Positions 26,565 to 34,281 of a stretch of DNA of 64,000 bases are shown in pieces; the stretch's first letter is position 1; each line of letters begins with the position of its first letter. The notes under the pieces are model-generated. The model saw nothing but the letters and a program-made list of their open reading frames with translations, was not told the DNA's origin and did no database searches. The stretch spans positions 1 to 64,000 of the forward strand of contig NZ_VUNN01000013.1 in the NCBI RefSeq assembly GCF_009695635.1, in the 5' to 3' direction. The translations under genes and the position numbers were made by a program. The stretch comes from Bullifex porci. GTDB lineage: Bacteria; Spirochaetota; Spirochaetia; Sphaerochaetales; Sphaerochaetaceae.

Positions 26565-26618
26565 AGTTTTCTCCTATTAGTTAAAGATATGCCACTTTAC
26601 TAAATCGTCAACTAGGGT

Positions 26619-26647
26619 TGGACATATCAATTACTAAAGTATATCAT
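26619..26647 (+). promoter_or_regulatory. Promoter of the lipoprotein-rarA operon, leaderless type
   Basis: TGGACA (26619-26624), 17 nt, then TATCAT (26642-26647), which ends 7 nt before the lipoprotein ATG. There is no ribosome binding site. A divergent minus-strand promoter for the Bax-inhibitor-1 gene (TTGACG, 16 nt, TATCTT) lies in the same gap. Confidence 0.6.
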
Positions 26648-26654
26648 AAAAGCT

Positions 26655-27311
26655 ATGAAAAAATATCTACTTCTCATATTCTTCATATTTTTACTTTTGG
26701 TAGGATGTAACACTACTAAGGACGACGTGCTATCCGAAGAGCAAATTTTTCAATTAACACAAGAGCTTAAGAATGATATCAATGAAGCAATATTAGAAAG
26801 TGAGAGTAAGCTATCGACAGAGCTTAAGGTTTTTACCTCTTTTCCTGCATATGATAGGTGGAGAGAAGTATTACCAGGCTTTAATAAGCTAGAAGCAAGC
26901 TATCTTAACCAAATAGATAAGGTATTAGCTAGTGCTTTAATCAATATATCAGATGTATTACTTTCATACATAAAGGATTATCAAATTCAGGATGTAAATC
27001 TTTTAGTAAAGCAGGGCTATTCCTCATTAAGTGAAATACTTGAACAAAATATGTCTATGGAGGTTAAAGCAATCTTTAAAAAGACTATTGAGGATGAAAG
27101 TGATAGCATTGATTTTTACTATAAGGCTTTAGAGCAGGAAGCCTTCATTTGGAAGAGTAATATTGATAACCTATCGCTTGTAGGAATTAATAATGATCTT
27201 GAAATGATTGATAAAATTGATGATGAGCTAATTGCAGAGCTTGCTACAGAGATATATTTTAATGTTCTTTCACAAAGTGAAGTAAAAGTTAGAACAGCTA
27301 GAGAGGTTTAA
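26655..27311 (+). CDS. Lipoprotein of unknown function
   Basis: 218 residues with a textbook lipoprotein signal: a positive start, a long hydrophobic core and lipobox LVGC (lipidated Cys18). The mature part is highly helical and acidic, with no recognised domain. It lies 2 nt before rarA in the same operon and is likely leaderless. The link between an envelope lipoprotein and a replication-repair ATPase is not obvious and may be incidental. Confidence 0.75.
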   Translation: MKKYLLLIFFIFLLLVGCNTTKDDVLSEEQIFQLTQELKNDINEAILESESKLSTELKVFTSFPAYDRWREVLPGFNKLEASYLNQIDKVLASALINISDVLLSYIKDYQIQDVNLLVKQGYSSLSEILEQNMSMEVKAIFKKTIEDESDSIDFYYKALEQEAFIWKSNIDNLSLVGINNDLEMIDKIDDELIAELATEIYFNVLSQSEVKVRTAREV

Positions 27312-27313
27312 TA

Positions 27314-29560
27314 ATGGGAGACCTTTTTTCAACAGAGGATCAGATAAATTCTCAGCCACTTGCATATCGCATGAGGCCTAGAACCTTAGATGAATATATT
27401 GGACAGGAGCATATCATTGGTAAGGGAAGGCTTTTAAGAAGAGCTATTCAAGCTGATTTACTCAGCTCAGTAATCTTCTATGGTCCTCCAGGAACTGGCA
27501 AGACAACTCTTGCAAGAGTAATTGCTAATACAACAAAAAGTCATTTTTCAACCTTAAATGCAGTGCTATCGGGAGTAAAGGAGCTTAGATATGAAATCGA
27601 TATGGCTCGCGATAGATTAGCTCATTTTTCACAAAGAACTATTTTATTTGTTGATGAGGTTCATCGATGGAATAAGAGTCAGCAGGATGCCCTACTTCCT
27701 TGGGTTGAAAATGGAACCTTTATCCTTATTGGTGCAACAACAGAAAATCCTTACTTTGAAGTAAATGCTGCACTAGTATCTAGAAGTAGAGTATTCCAGC
27801 TTACAAAGCTAACAGATTTAGAGCTAAAGAAGGTTGCTTTACAGGCTCTAAATGATAAAGAAAGAGGATATGGAAAATATAGTATAATATTTGAGGATGG
27901 AGCCCTAGAGCATTTAATCGATGTTGCTCAGGGGGATGCTCGTTCTTTATTAAATGCTCTACAGCTTGCTGTTGAAACTACCCCTGATACATTCCCTCCA
28001 AAGGAAGGAAGCACAATAAAGATATCAATGGAGGCAGCTGAGGAATCGATACAGAAGAAGGTTGTCCTATATGATAAGGAGGGAGACTACCACTTTGATG
28101 TAATAAGTGCATTTATTAAATCAATTAGAGGAAGCGACCCAGATGCATCTCTATATTGGCTTGCAAGAATGGTTGCAGCTGGAGAGGATCCAAGATTCAT
28201 TTTTAGGAGAATGCTAATTAGTGCGTGTGAGGATGTAGGACTTGCAGATCCTAATGCAGTTACTGTCGTTGAATCATGTGCTAGAGCCTTTGATAGAATC
28301 GGACTTCCAGAGGGAAGATTCCATCTTACTCATGCAGCTCTTTACCTTTCTACCTGTCCAAAGAGTAACTCAGCTCTTGCTTTCTTCGATGCTTTAGCAG
28401 ATGTAGAGAGGGAAAAGCAGCAGGAGGTGCCTAACCACCTTAAGGATGCAAATAGAGATAGTAAGAGCTTTGGTCATGGAGAGGGATATTTATATCCACA
28501 TGCATATCGTGACCACTGGGTTAGTCAGCAATATTTACCATCCTCACTACAAGGAAAAATCTACTATAAGCCAACAGATATTGGGTATGAAAAGAGTATT
28601 AAGGATGAGGTTGAAAGAAAAAGAGAGGCTCAGCTTGAAAGCATCAGCGAAGATACCTTTGCAGAAAACCTTACATTCTCCCCTTCCAATAAAAAGGAGG
28701 ATATGTGGCTAAAGAGAACAGCTACTCAAGGCTCAAAGCTACTTCTTGAAATCAGAGATGCTCTCTTTAAGGGTGCTGATATTAAAAGAAGTGATAACAT
28801 CCTAGTATTAAATGCATCTCATGGCTTAATTCTATTTAATGCACTACGCTATAATCCTGAAGGCTATTGTGCCTGCCAAGTCAAGACAGAGGAAGAGAGA
28901 GATTATATTAATCACTATAAGGCAGGACTCGATATTTTGCGTCAGCCAGATATCTTCCTTGGCTCTGCAAAGGATTATTTACTAACTCAGGGCGATGATA
29001 TTCGATTTGAATTTATATTTGGTAAAAATCTATTTTCCCGTCTCTATGATGAAAAGGAATTAATACCAATTTTAAAGTCTAGAGTAAAAATTGATGGAGA
29101 AATAAGGCTATCAGAGAGTATTGCAAGAAAGGGCTCAAGGCTTAGTGATTTTATCTATGATAAAAAAGCAAAGGAGCTTTTAAGAAGTGCTGAAAGAGAA
29201 ATCTTTGATAGCTCATCAAACCCACTAACAGCGTGGGATGGTGAAGATATGAAAAAGCTCTTCTCCCCTTATTTTTCTTATATATCATCTGTAGAGCTTA
29301 CACAGACAGAGGAGAAGGTTCTTGATGAGCAAACACTTAACCTCTGGATAGAAAAAAGATATTTGAAGGTTCTAGAGCAGCAAGGTCAATATAGTGAGAA
29401 GCTAAAGCCAATTGTACTTAATGAATTAAAAAATAAAATTGTTAAGTGGAAGCATGTTGTAATAGTAATTACATTATCAAATAAAGTAATTAAGGAAGAA
29501 AAAACAGAAACTTCTCCAGAGTGGATTGAGATTCATAAGAAGCTTGGAAAGATAACCTAA
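27314..29560 (+). CDS. rarA: Replication-associated recombination protein A with a long C-terminal fusion domain
   Basis: 748 residues, far longer than the usual 420-450. Residues 1-430 are a standard RarA/MgsA AAA+ ATPase: RPRTLDEYIGQEHI, Walker A GPPGTGKT (57-64), Walker B FVDEVH (112-117), sensor GATTENPYFE, and the C-terminal tetramerisation region with HLTHAALYLSTCPKSNS. Residues about 450-748 form an extra domain with VLNASHGLILFNALRYNPEG, resembling a Rossmann/SAM-methyltransferase-like fold. Similar fusions are annotated in cyanobacteria. GAGAGG precedes the ATG. Confidence 0.9.
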   Translation: MGDLFSTEDQINSQPLAYRMRPRTLDEYIGQEHIIGKGRLLRRAIQADLLSSVIFYGPPGTGKTTLARVIANTTKSHFSTLNAVLSGVKELRYEIDMARDRLAHFSQRTILFVDEVHRWNKSQQDALLPWVENGTFILIGATTENPYFEVNAALVSRSRVFQLTKLTDLELKKVALQALNDKERGYGKYSIIFEDGALEHLIDVAQGDARSLLNALQLAVETTPDTFPPKEGSTIKISMEAAEESIQKKVVLYDKEGDYHFDVISAFIKSIRGSDPDASLYWLARMVAAGEDPRFIFRRMLISACEDVGLADPNAVTVVESCARAFDRIGLPEGRFHLTHAALYLSTCPKSNSALAFFDALADVEREKQQEVPNHLKDANRDSKSFGHGEGYLYPHAYRDHWVSQQYLPSSLQGKIYYKPTDIGYEKSIKDEVERKREAQLESISEDTFAENLTFSPSNKKEDMWLKRTATQGSKLLLEIRDALFKGADIKRSDNILVLNASHGLILFNALRYNPEGYCACQVKTEEERDYINHYKAGLDILRQPDIFLGSAKDYLLTQGDDIRFEFIFGKNLFSRLYDEKELIPILKSRVKIDGEIRLSESIARKGSRLSDFIYDKKAKELLRSAEREIFDSSSNPLTAWDGEDMKKLFSPYFSYISSVELTQTEEKVLDEQTLNLWIEKRYLKVLEQQGQYSEKLKPIVLNELKNKIVKWKHVVIVITLSNKVIKEEKTETSPEWIEIHKKLGKIT

Positions 29561-29562
29561 TA

Positions 29563-29588
29563 TGCGAGATAACCTCTCGCATTTTTTA
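29563..29588 (+). terminator. Intrinsic terminator of rarA
   Basis: TGCGAGA, loop TAACC, TCTCGCA (29563-29581), then TTTTTT. Confidence 0.92.
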
Positions 29589-29618
29589 TTCTTAAAAAAA
29601 TTTTTATACTCTGAAGAT

Positions 29619-29650
29619 AAAAAAATTGCGAGACATCAAAGAGCCTCGCA
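29619..29650 (-). terminator. Terminator of the tRNA operon
   Basis: On the minus strand TGCGAG, a 12-nt loop with possible further pairs, CTCGCA, then ATTTTTTT. A second hairpin just upstream in the transcript (TGAACC-N6-GGTTCA, 29674-29691) is followed by a weaker T-rich run. Confidence 0.75.
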
Positions 29651-29698
29651 CATCAAAAAATATATATAAAATATGAACCATGTTAGGTTCACGCATTA

Positions 29699-29770
29699 AG
29701 CGAAAGACGGGACTTGAACCCGCGACATCCACCTTGGCAAGGTGGAGCTCTACCACTGAGCTACTTTCGC
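29699..29770 (-). tRNA. tRNA-Gly (GCC), copy 1
   Basis: On the minus strand a full cloverleaf: acceptor GCGAAAG/CTTTCGC, D arm GCTC...GAGC, anticodon loop TTGCCAA (anticodon GCC), and T arm GCGGG-TTCAAGT-CCCGT. Discriminator is T; CCA is not encoded. It is the last gene of the tRNA cluster. An identical copy lies at 32639-32710. Confidence 0.97.
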
Positions 29771-29796
29771 ATTTTGACCTCGTTAGAAAAGGTACT

Positions 29797-29877
29797 TGCG
29801 AGAGGCGGGACTTGAACCCGCACATCAAAGATACTAGAACCTAAATCTAGCGTGTCTGCCAATTCCACCACTCTCGC
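29797..29877 (-). tRNA. tRNA-Leu (TAG)
   Basis: On the minus strand: acceptor GCGAGAG/CTCTCGC, anticodon loop TTTAGGT (anticodon TAG), long variable arm as expected for leucine, and T arm with GGGTTCAAGTCCC. Discriminator A, no encoded CCA. Confidence 0.96.
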
Positions 29878-29886
29878 GGTGAGATA

Positions 29887-29959
29887 TGAGCCGCAAAGGG
29901 ATCGAACCTTTGACCCGCAGATTAAGAGTCTGCTGCTCTACCAGCTGAGCTAGCGGCCC
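29887..29959 (-). tRNA. tRNA-Lys (CTT)
   Basis: On the minus strand: acceptor GGGCCGC/GCGGCTC with one G-T pair, anticodon stem GCAGA/TCTGC, loop CTCTTAA (anticodon CTT), and T arm around GGTTCGATCC. Discriminator A, no encoded CCA. Confidence 0.96.
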
Positions 29960-29974
29960 AAAAATTTTTTCAAC

Positions 29975-30048
29975 TGCGCCCGGTAGGATTCGAACCTACG
30001 ACCTGCGGATTCGAAGTCCGACGCTCTATCCAGCTGAGCTACGAGCGC
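29975..30048 (-). tRNA. tRNA-Arg (TCG)
   Basis: On the minus strand: acceptor GCGCTCG/CGGGCGC, anticodon loop CTTCGAA (anticodon TCG), and T arm GTAGG-TTCGAAT-CCTAC. Discriminator A, no encoded CCA. Confidence 0.95.
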
Positions 30049-30070
30049 TTTCATTCCGAAGAATGACGTG

Positions 30071-30143
30071 GGTGGAAGAAGGGGTTCGAACCCTCGACAA
30101 CCAGATCCACAATCTGGCGCTCTACCACTGAACTACTTCCACC
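30071..30143 (-). tRNA. tRNA-His (GTG)
   Basis: On the minus strand: an extra 5' G (G-1, at 30143) opposite discriminator C73, acceptor GTGGAAG/CTTCCAC, and anticodon loop TTGTGGA (anticodon GTG). G-1 paired to C73 is the identity element of histidine tRNA. First gene of the cluster. Confidence 0.96.
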
Positions 30144-30188
30144 ATTTTTCGAAGCATCCGGTGTTCACCAGCGCAATCAACGTGGAAT

Positions 30189-30217
30189 ATATTCTCAAAA
30201 TGAGTGATAAATGTCAA
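30189..30217 (-). promoter_or_regulatory. Promoter of the tRNA operon
   Basis: On the minus strand TTGACA (30212-30217) followed after 17 nt by GAATAT (30189-30194), about 45 nt upstream of tRNA-His. The -35 is consensus and the -10 weak. The rest of 30144-30300 is A/T-rich without a gene. Confidence 0.5.
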
Positions 30218-30300
30218 CTCTTTTTCTAAAAATTTTTAAATATTTTTTCAACAAATTTATAACTCATTATATTCTAAATAAATATAGAAAAATATTTTTT

Positions 30301-31413
30301 TTAAAGAAGCTCTAATGCTACCTTCAAAGCACAAAGGATTAATAAGAAGCTTATGTTTAAAATTAAGAAATACACAAAGAAGTTTTTCCTATCATTTTCA
30401 CTATCCTTCATATACGCTTTGATAGTAATTAATGATGCAAGTGAAGCGATAGGAGTTCCTAAGCCTCCAATATTAGTTCCCTTTAGAAGCGCAACTCCAT
30501 CATTTGTGAATTGTGATAACAGCACTGCACTAGGCACATTACTAATTATCTGGCTCGTTATTAATGAAACTGTAAATGCAGAACGTTTAATTATTGCAGT
30601 AAAGAATTCCTTTACACCTTCATTAGCAGATAAATTACCACTGAAAAGGAAAAAGCAAACGAAGGTTAATAAAAGAATGTAATCAATCTTAAAAAATACA
30701 TCCCGTGAAAAGATGAAAAATACAATAATCGAAACAATAAGTAGCACATATGGAGAAACTATTCTAAAGACTGTTAGTAAAGAAAACAGTAGTAGCAAAA
30801 AGAAAATCCCCGCTTTTTTCTTGTCTACAATACTAATTTTTACAATAGCTTTTATCTCTCTCTTATCAAAAAATAAAAAGCCACAAAATAAAAGCATTAG
30901 TGCACTTAACGCACTATATGGCAATATAGCACTAAAGAAGGTTCTTACATCAAAGGAATAGAACGTATAGAGAAATAAATTTTGAGGATTTCCCACAGGT
31001 AGCATCATGCTACCAAGATTTGCAGCTATCGTTTGCAGTACTATTAAAATTGCAAGCTTTTTATTGCTAATTAATCCTGAGGCTAACATCAAAGTAAATG
31101 GAACAAAGATTATTAAAGCAACGTCATTTGTGATTAAAGCAGAGATGAAGAATGGTAAAAACACCATTACTAGAGCAAATGCTCGCTCACTTTTACAATG
31201 CTTTAATAGAAAGTCACGAAGTGCATTAAAGGCTCCAGAGGACTCTAATGCACTAGAAATCCCCATAAGAGAAAAAAGTATTATAAGAACTCTAAAATCT
31301 ATCATTCCCAAATAGGTTTTAGGATTTGGATTTAAGACAATAGAAAAGCATGTTAAAACAAATGCAATTGAAAATGTAAATTCCTTCTTAATAAAGCCTT
31401 TTATACTATTCAT
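30301..31413 (-). CDS. ArsB/NhaD/citrate-type anion permease (DASS-like), membrane protein
   Basis: 370 residues with about ten hydrophobic helices. Features of the ion transporter superfamily are visible: the early helix FRVLIILFSLMGISSALE, then TNDVALIIFVPFTLMLAS, LGSMMLPVGNPQNLFLYTFY (the conserved G-N-P-Q-N substrate loop) and the later repeat ISNVPSAVLLSQF. Substrate could be arsenite, dicarboxylate or sodium-coupled anion. It overlaps the upstream kinase-like gene by 8 nt, so the two form an operon. At 370 residues it is shorter than most relatives (about 400-430). Confidence 0.82.
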   Translation of the reverse strand: MNSIKGFIKKEFTFSIAFVLTCFSIVLNPNPKTYLGMIDFRVLIILFSLMGISSALESSGAFNALRDFLLKHCKSERAFALVMVFLPFFISALITNDVALIIFVPFTLMLASGLISNKKLAILIVLQTIAANLGSMMLPVGNPQNLFLYTFYSFDVRTFFSAILPYSALSALMLLFCGFLFFDKREIKAIVKISIVDKKKAGIFFLLLLFSLLTVFRIVSPYVLLIVSIIVFFIFSRDVFFKIDYILLLTFVCFFLFSGNLSANEGVKEFFTAIIKRSAFTVSLITSQIISNVPSAVLLSQFTNDGVALLKGTNIGGLGTPIASLASLITIKAYMKDSENDRKNFFVYFLILNISFLLILCALKVALELL

Positions 31414-31930
31414 TTTTTAATACCTCAATAAACTCTGGTGTTTGTGACCAATATTTTATTCCCCAATTCTCGAAATTCCACTCATCACTATATTGGTTAC
31501 TTTCGTAATCTATATAGTAGAGCTCATTTTTTGAATAAATAAAGTTAGTTGGATAATAATCAATATTTAAGCCAATTGGATATAGTTTTTTACACATAGC
31601 TCTTACTAAAGAAACTATTTCATCACTCATCAAACCATTCTTTACAAGATCAAAGCACGTTGGACCTGGGATATACTGTTTTAATAGCATTTGATTTTCA
31701 CTATCTGTCAAATATAGCTCTGGAATTAATATTCCTGCGTTCTTAAGTCTTTGATAATCTCTTAATTCAAGCTCGAGCTTAGGACTAGAGAAGGTATAAT
31801 AGGAGACCTCTTCATTATGAAATTTCTTTAATACACATAGTCGTCCTTCATAATTAACTAAATAGGAATATCCCCCCTTCCCCTTTCCAAGTAGCTGTAT
31901 TACATCTATCTCTTGACCTTTAAATTTCAT
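31406..31930 (-). CDS. Minimal protein kinase-like (RIO/APH fold) protein
   Basis: 174 residues from the ATG at 31930, chosen for the purine-rich AAAGAGAG upstream. It has compact kinase motifs: a glycine-rich loop LGKGKGGYSYLV (14-25), an ATP lysine at VLKKFH (K35 or K36), a catalytic loop IDYYPTNF (D124, N129) and a metal-binding D141 in YYIDYES in place of DFG. This is an atypical small kinase; the substrate may be a protein or small molecule. It is first in an operon with the permease. Confidence 0.75.
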   Translation of the reverse strand: MKFKGQEIDVIQLLGKGKGGYSYLVNYEGRLCVLKKFHNEEVSYYTFSSPKLELELRDYQRLKNAGILIPELYLTDSENQMLLKQYIPGPTCFDLVKNGLMSDEIVSLVRAMCKKLYPIGLNIDYYPTNFIYSKNELYYIDYESNQYSDEWNFENWGIKYWSQTPEFIEVLKNE

Positions 31931-31951
31931 TTTTACTCTCTTTTTCCAGTA

Positions 31952-31980
31952 TTGCAAATATATCACTTCTTGATTACATT
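31952..31980 (+). promoter_or_regulatory. Promoter of the CDP-alcohol transferase gene
   Basis: TTGCAA (31952-31957), a 17-nt spacer and TACATT (31975-31980), in the divergent gap shared with the kinase-like gene. An AAGGAG ribosome site follows at 31992-31997. Confidence 0.5.
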
Positions 31981-32003
31981 TAAGCATATATTAAGGAGTG
32001 CAA

Positions 32004-32573
32004 ATGGATTTTTTCAAAAAAAATGCAGCAAATATGATTACATTAGTAAGAATACCATGTGCTGTAGGAATAGTGTTTTCAAAACCATTTACTCCCCTAT
32101 TTTATTTTTTTCTAATTCTTGGTGGCTTATCAGATGCTATAGATGGAATGGTTGCTAGAAGAATTAGTGGCGATAGCCCTCTAGGAGCTCTATTAGATAG
32201 TATTTCTGATCTATGCTTCTTTGGTGCAACTGTTTTCTCTGTAATAATTAAGGAATATAATTCAATAGGAATATCAGCAAAGCTAATATTTATAATCCTT
32301 TGTATAGTTAGATTAATTTGCTATTTAATCCAGCTAATAAAATTTAAGCAGCTTGCTCCACTCCATACAATATTTAACAAGCTTGCTTCGATATCTATAT
32401 TTGTTATGCTATTCTTCATTCCATTTATAGGAATAACAATGGCAACATCCATTGTTTCAATAATTGGTATTATTGGTGGAATCGAAGAAATAATTATCCA
32501 CTTGCTTTCAAAAAAGGCGAGAACAAACACACTATCACTTTATGTAGTTCTAAAGGAAAGAAAGAGTAAATAG
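32004..32573 (+). CDS. CDP-alcohol phosphatidyltransferase family protein
   Basis: 189 residues from the ATG at 32004, 6 nt after AAGGAG; a GTG at 31998 would overlap that site. The catalytic motif D44-x2-D47G48-x2-A51R52-x8-G61-x3-D65-x3-D69 is complete. The protein has about six membrane helices. It would make a phospholipid such as phosphatidylglycerol phosphate, phosphatidylserine or phosphatidylinositol from CDP-diacylglycerol. The particular alcohol cannot be read. Confidence 0.88.
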   Translation: MDFFKKNAANMITLVRIPCAVGIVFSKPFTPLFYFFLILGGLSDAIDGMVARRISGDSPLGALLDSISDLCFFGATVFSVIIKEYNSIGISAKLIFIILCIVRLICYLIQLIKFKQLAPLHTIFNKLASISIFVMLFFIPFIGITMATSIVSIIGIIGGIEEIIIHLLSKKARTNTLSLYVVLKERKSK

Positions 32574-32604
32574 CTTAGCTAAAGCTCTTTCTTCTATCAC
32601 TTTA

Positions 32605-32637
32605 AATAAAAAAAGAGCCTAGCTTTTACTAGACTCT
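32605..32637 (-). terminator. Terminator of tRNA-Gly copy 2
   Basis: On the minus strand AGAGTCTAG, a 6-nt loop and CTAGGCTCT (one G-T pair), then TTTTTTTATTT. Confidence 0.8.
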
Positions 32638-32638
32638 A

Positions 32639-32710
32639 AGCGAAAGACGGGACTTGAACCCGCGACATCCACCTTGGCAAGGTGGAGCTCTACCACTGAG
32701 CTACTTTCGC
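32639..32710 (-). tRNA. tRNA-Gly (GCC), copy 2
   Basis: Identical over all 72 nt to the copy at 29699-29770, with the identity extending a few bases on both sides (32637-32712 versus 29697-29772). Anticodon GCC, discriminator T, no encoded CCA. It is a single-gene unit with its own terminator. Confidence 0.97.
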
Positions 32711-32719
32711 ATGTGAGCC

Positions 32720-32743
32720 TAATCCTAGACGAAACTGGGATTA
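32720..32743. other. Stable hairpin between tRNA-Gly and the dat leader
   Basis: TAATCCTAG, loop ACGAAA, CTGGGATTA: a 9-bp stem with one G-T pair. It is next to the 5' end of the tRNA gene and may be a processing element, or part of the dat upstream region. It lacks a directly following T run on either strand. Confidence 0.45.
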
Positions 32744-32788
32744 ATGTAAAGAGGTTTGTAATTTTTTTGTTGTATTTCTCTTCTAGGG

Positions 32789-32926
32789 GTGTTACTATTC
32801 ATTCGCCATCTAAAGGAACCATCATACTTGAAGTTTTCAGTTGATGAATTCTTGGCAAGCTTTAAATCAAAAGGACTTGGTTTTACCAAGCAAAGAATTT
32901 ATGGAATAAGGACAGAAAGAGAGTAA
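32789..32926 (+). pseudogene. Small ORF coupled to dat; possible Fur-family N-terminal remnant
   Basis: A 45-codon frame from GTG at 32789 (or from TTG at 32828 behind AAAGGA) whose TAA stop shares a base with the dat ATG. The segment EFLASFKSKGLGFTKQR looks like helix 1 of Fur/PerR proteins (E-x-L-x3-K-x2-G-x3-T-x-Q-R), but the rest of such a regulator is missing. It could be a gene remnant, or a functional coupled leader peptide. The resemblance is judged by eye. Confidence 0.35.
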
Positions 32927-34281
32927 TGGACAATCAAGAAAAAAACACAAACCAGTACTACGTTGATCGTCAAAACGATTTCGAATCAAGTGCAAGAAGT
33001 TACCCAAGAAAATTCCCATTCGCACTTAAAAAGGCTAAAGGAAGCTGGGTAGAGGATGTTGAAGGAAATAAGTATCTAGATTTCCTTTGTGGAGCTGGAA
33101 CATTGGCACTAGGCCATAACGATGATGAGGTTAATCAGGCAATGGTTGACTTGCTAACTAGTGATGCACCTCTTCATACTCTTGATTTAACGACGCCGGT
33201 AAAAGACCGTTTTGTCCATACAATTCTTTCTTTATTACCAGAAGGTCTAAAAGAGAACGCTAAAATTCAATTTTGTTCCCCTTCAGGTACAGATGCAGTC
33301 GATGCTGCAATAAAGCTTTGTAAGACAGCAACAGGAAGATCTACTGTAATCGCATTCTCTGGTGGTTACCATGGAATGGGCCATGGAGCATTAGCACTTA
33401 CAGGTAACCTAAATGCTAAGAATAAGGTTGCCAATTTAATGGCTGGAGTACAATTCATGCCATATCCATATTCCTATCGTTGTCCATTTGGACTTGGTGG
33501 AGAAAGTGGCACAAAAGCATGCATTAACTACTTTGAAAGATTATTAAAGGATCCAGAAAGTGGTATCACAAAGCCAGCAGCTGTTATCCTTGAGCCTATT
33601 CAGGGTGAAGGTGGTGTAGTTCCTGCTCCAATTGAATTTTTACAGGCTGTAAGAAGAATTACTCAAGAGCTTGATATCCCAATGATCGTAGATGAAATTC
33701 AATGTGGTATCGGCAGAAGCGGTAAATTATTTGCATTTGAATATGCATCTATCGTACCAGATGTAATTCTTGCATCTAAGGCTATCGGCGGAACACAGCC
33801 AATGAGTGTTGTTATCTACAATAAAAAGCTAGATAAATGGACCGCAGGTGCACATGCAGGAACCTTTAGAGGAAACCAGCTCGCAATGGCTGCAGGTACA
33901 GTTGTATTAAATAGAGTATCTCAGAGTGAATTCCTAGCAGATGTAGTTAAAAAGGGTGATTACCTTAGAAAAGCTATGAATGAGCTTAAGGATGAAGTAT
34001 CTATTATTGGTGATGTTAGAGGTAAGGGCTTAATGCTCGGTGTTGAATTTATTGACCCTAACGGACCAAAGGATATCATGGGACATCCAGAGCCATGTGG
34101 AGAGATAGCAGCACTTGTACAAAAGAAGTGCTTTGAAAACCGCCTAGTAATGGAAAAAGGTGGTAGAAATGGTAGTGTAATGAGATGTCTCTGTGCCTTA
34201 AATGTTTCTATGGATGAAATTAATATCATGCTTGATATCTTTAAGAAGGTAGTTAAAGAGGTAGATAATGAGAGAAAATGA
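32926..34281 (+). CDS. dat: Diaminobutyrate--2-oxoglutarate aminotransferase
   Basis: 451 residues of class III PLP aminotransferase. It makes L-2,4-diaminobutyrate from aspartate semialdehyde and glutamate. Key features are AGTLALGHNDDEV, SGTDAVDAAIKL, GGYHGMGHGALALTG, EPIQGEGG, VDEIQCGIGRSGK, and the PLP lysine K285 (LASKAIGGTQPMSVV). Length and motifs match Dat of Acinetobacter and Haemophilus rather than ectoine EctB. The end overlaps ddc by 14 nt, so the two enzymes are co-translated. Start follows AGAGAG closely. Confidence 0.92.
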   Translation: MDNQEKNTNQYYVDRQNDFESSARSYPRKFPFALKKAKGSWVEDVEGNKYLDFLCGAGTLALGHNDDEVNQAMVDLLTSDAPLHTLDLTTPVKDRFVHTILSLLPEGLKENAKIQFCSPSGTDAVDAAIKLCKTATGRSTVIAFSGGYHGMGHGALALTGNLNAKNKVANLMAGVQFMPYPYSYRCPFGLGGESGTKACINYFERLLKDPESGITKPAAVILEPIQGEGGVVPAPIEFLQAVRRITQELDIPMIVDEIQCGIGRSGKLFAFEYASIVPDVILASKAIGGTQPMSVVIYNKKLDKWTAGAHAGTFRGNQLAMAAGTVVLNRVSQSEFLADVVKKGDYLRKAMNELKDEVSIIGDVRGKGLMLGVEFIDPNGPKDIMGHPEPCGEIAALVQKKCFENRLVMEKGGRNGSVMRCLCALNVSMDEINIMLDIFKKVVKEVDNERK

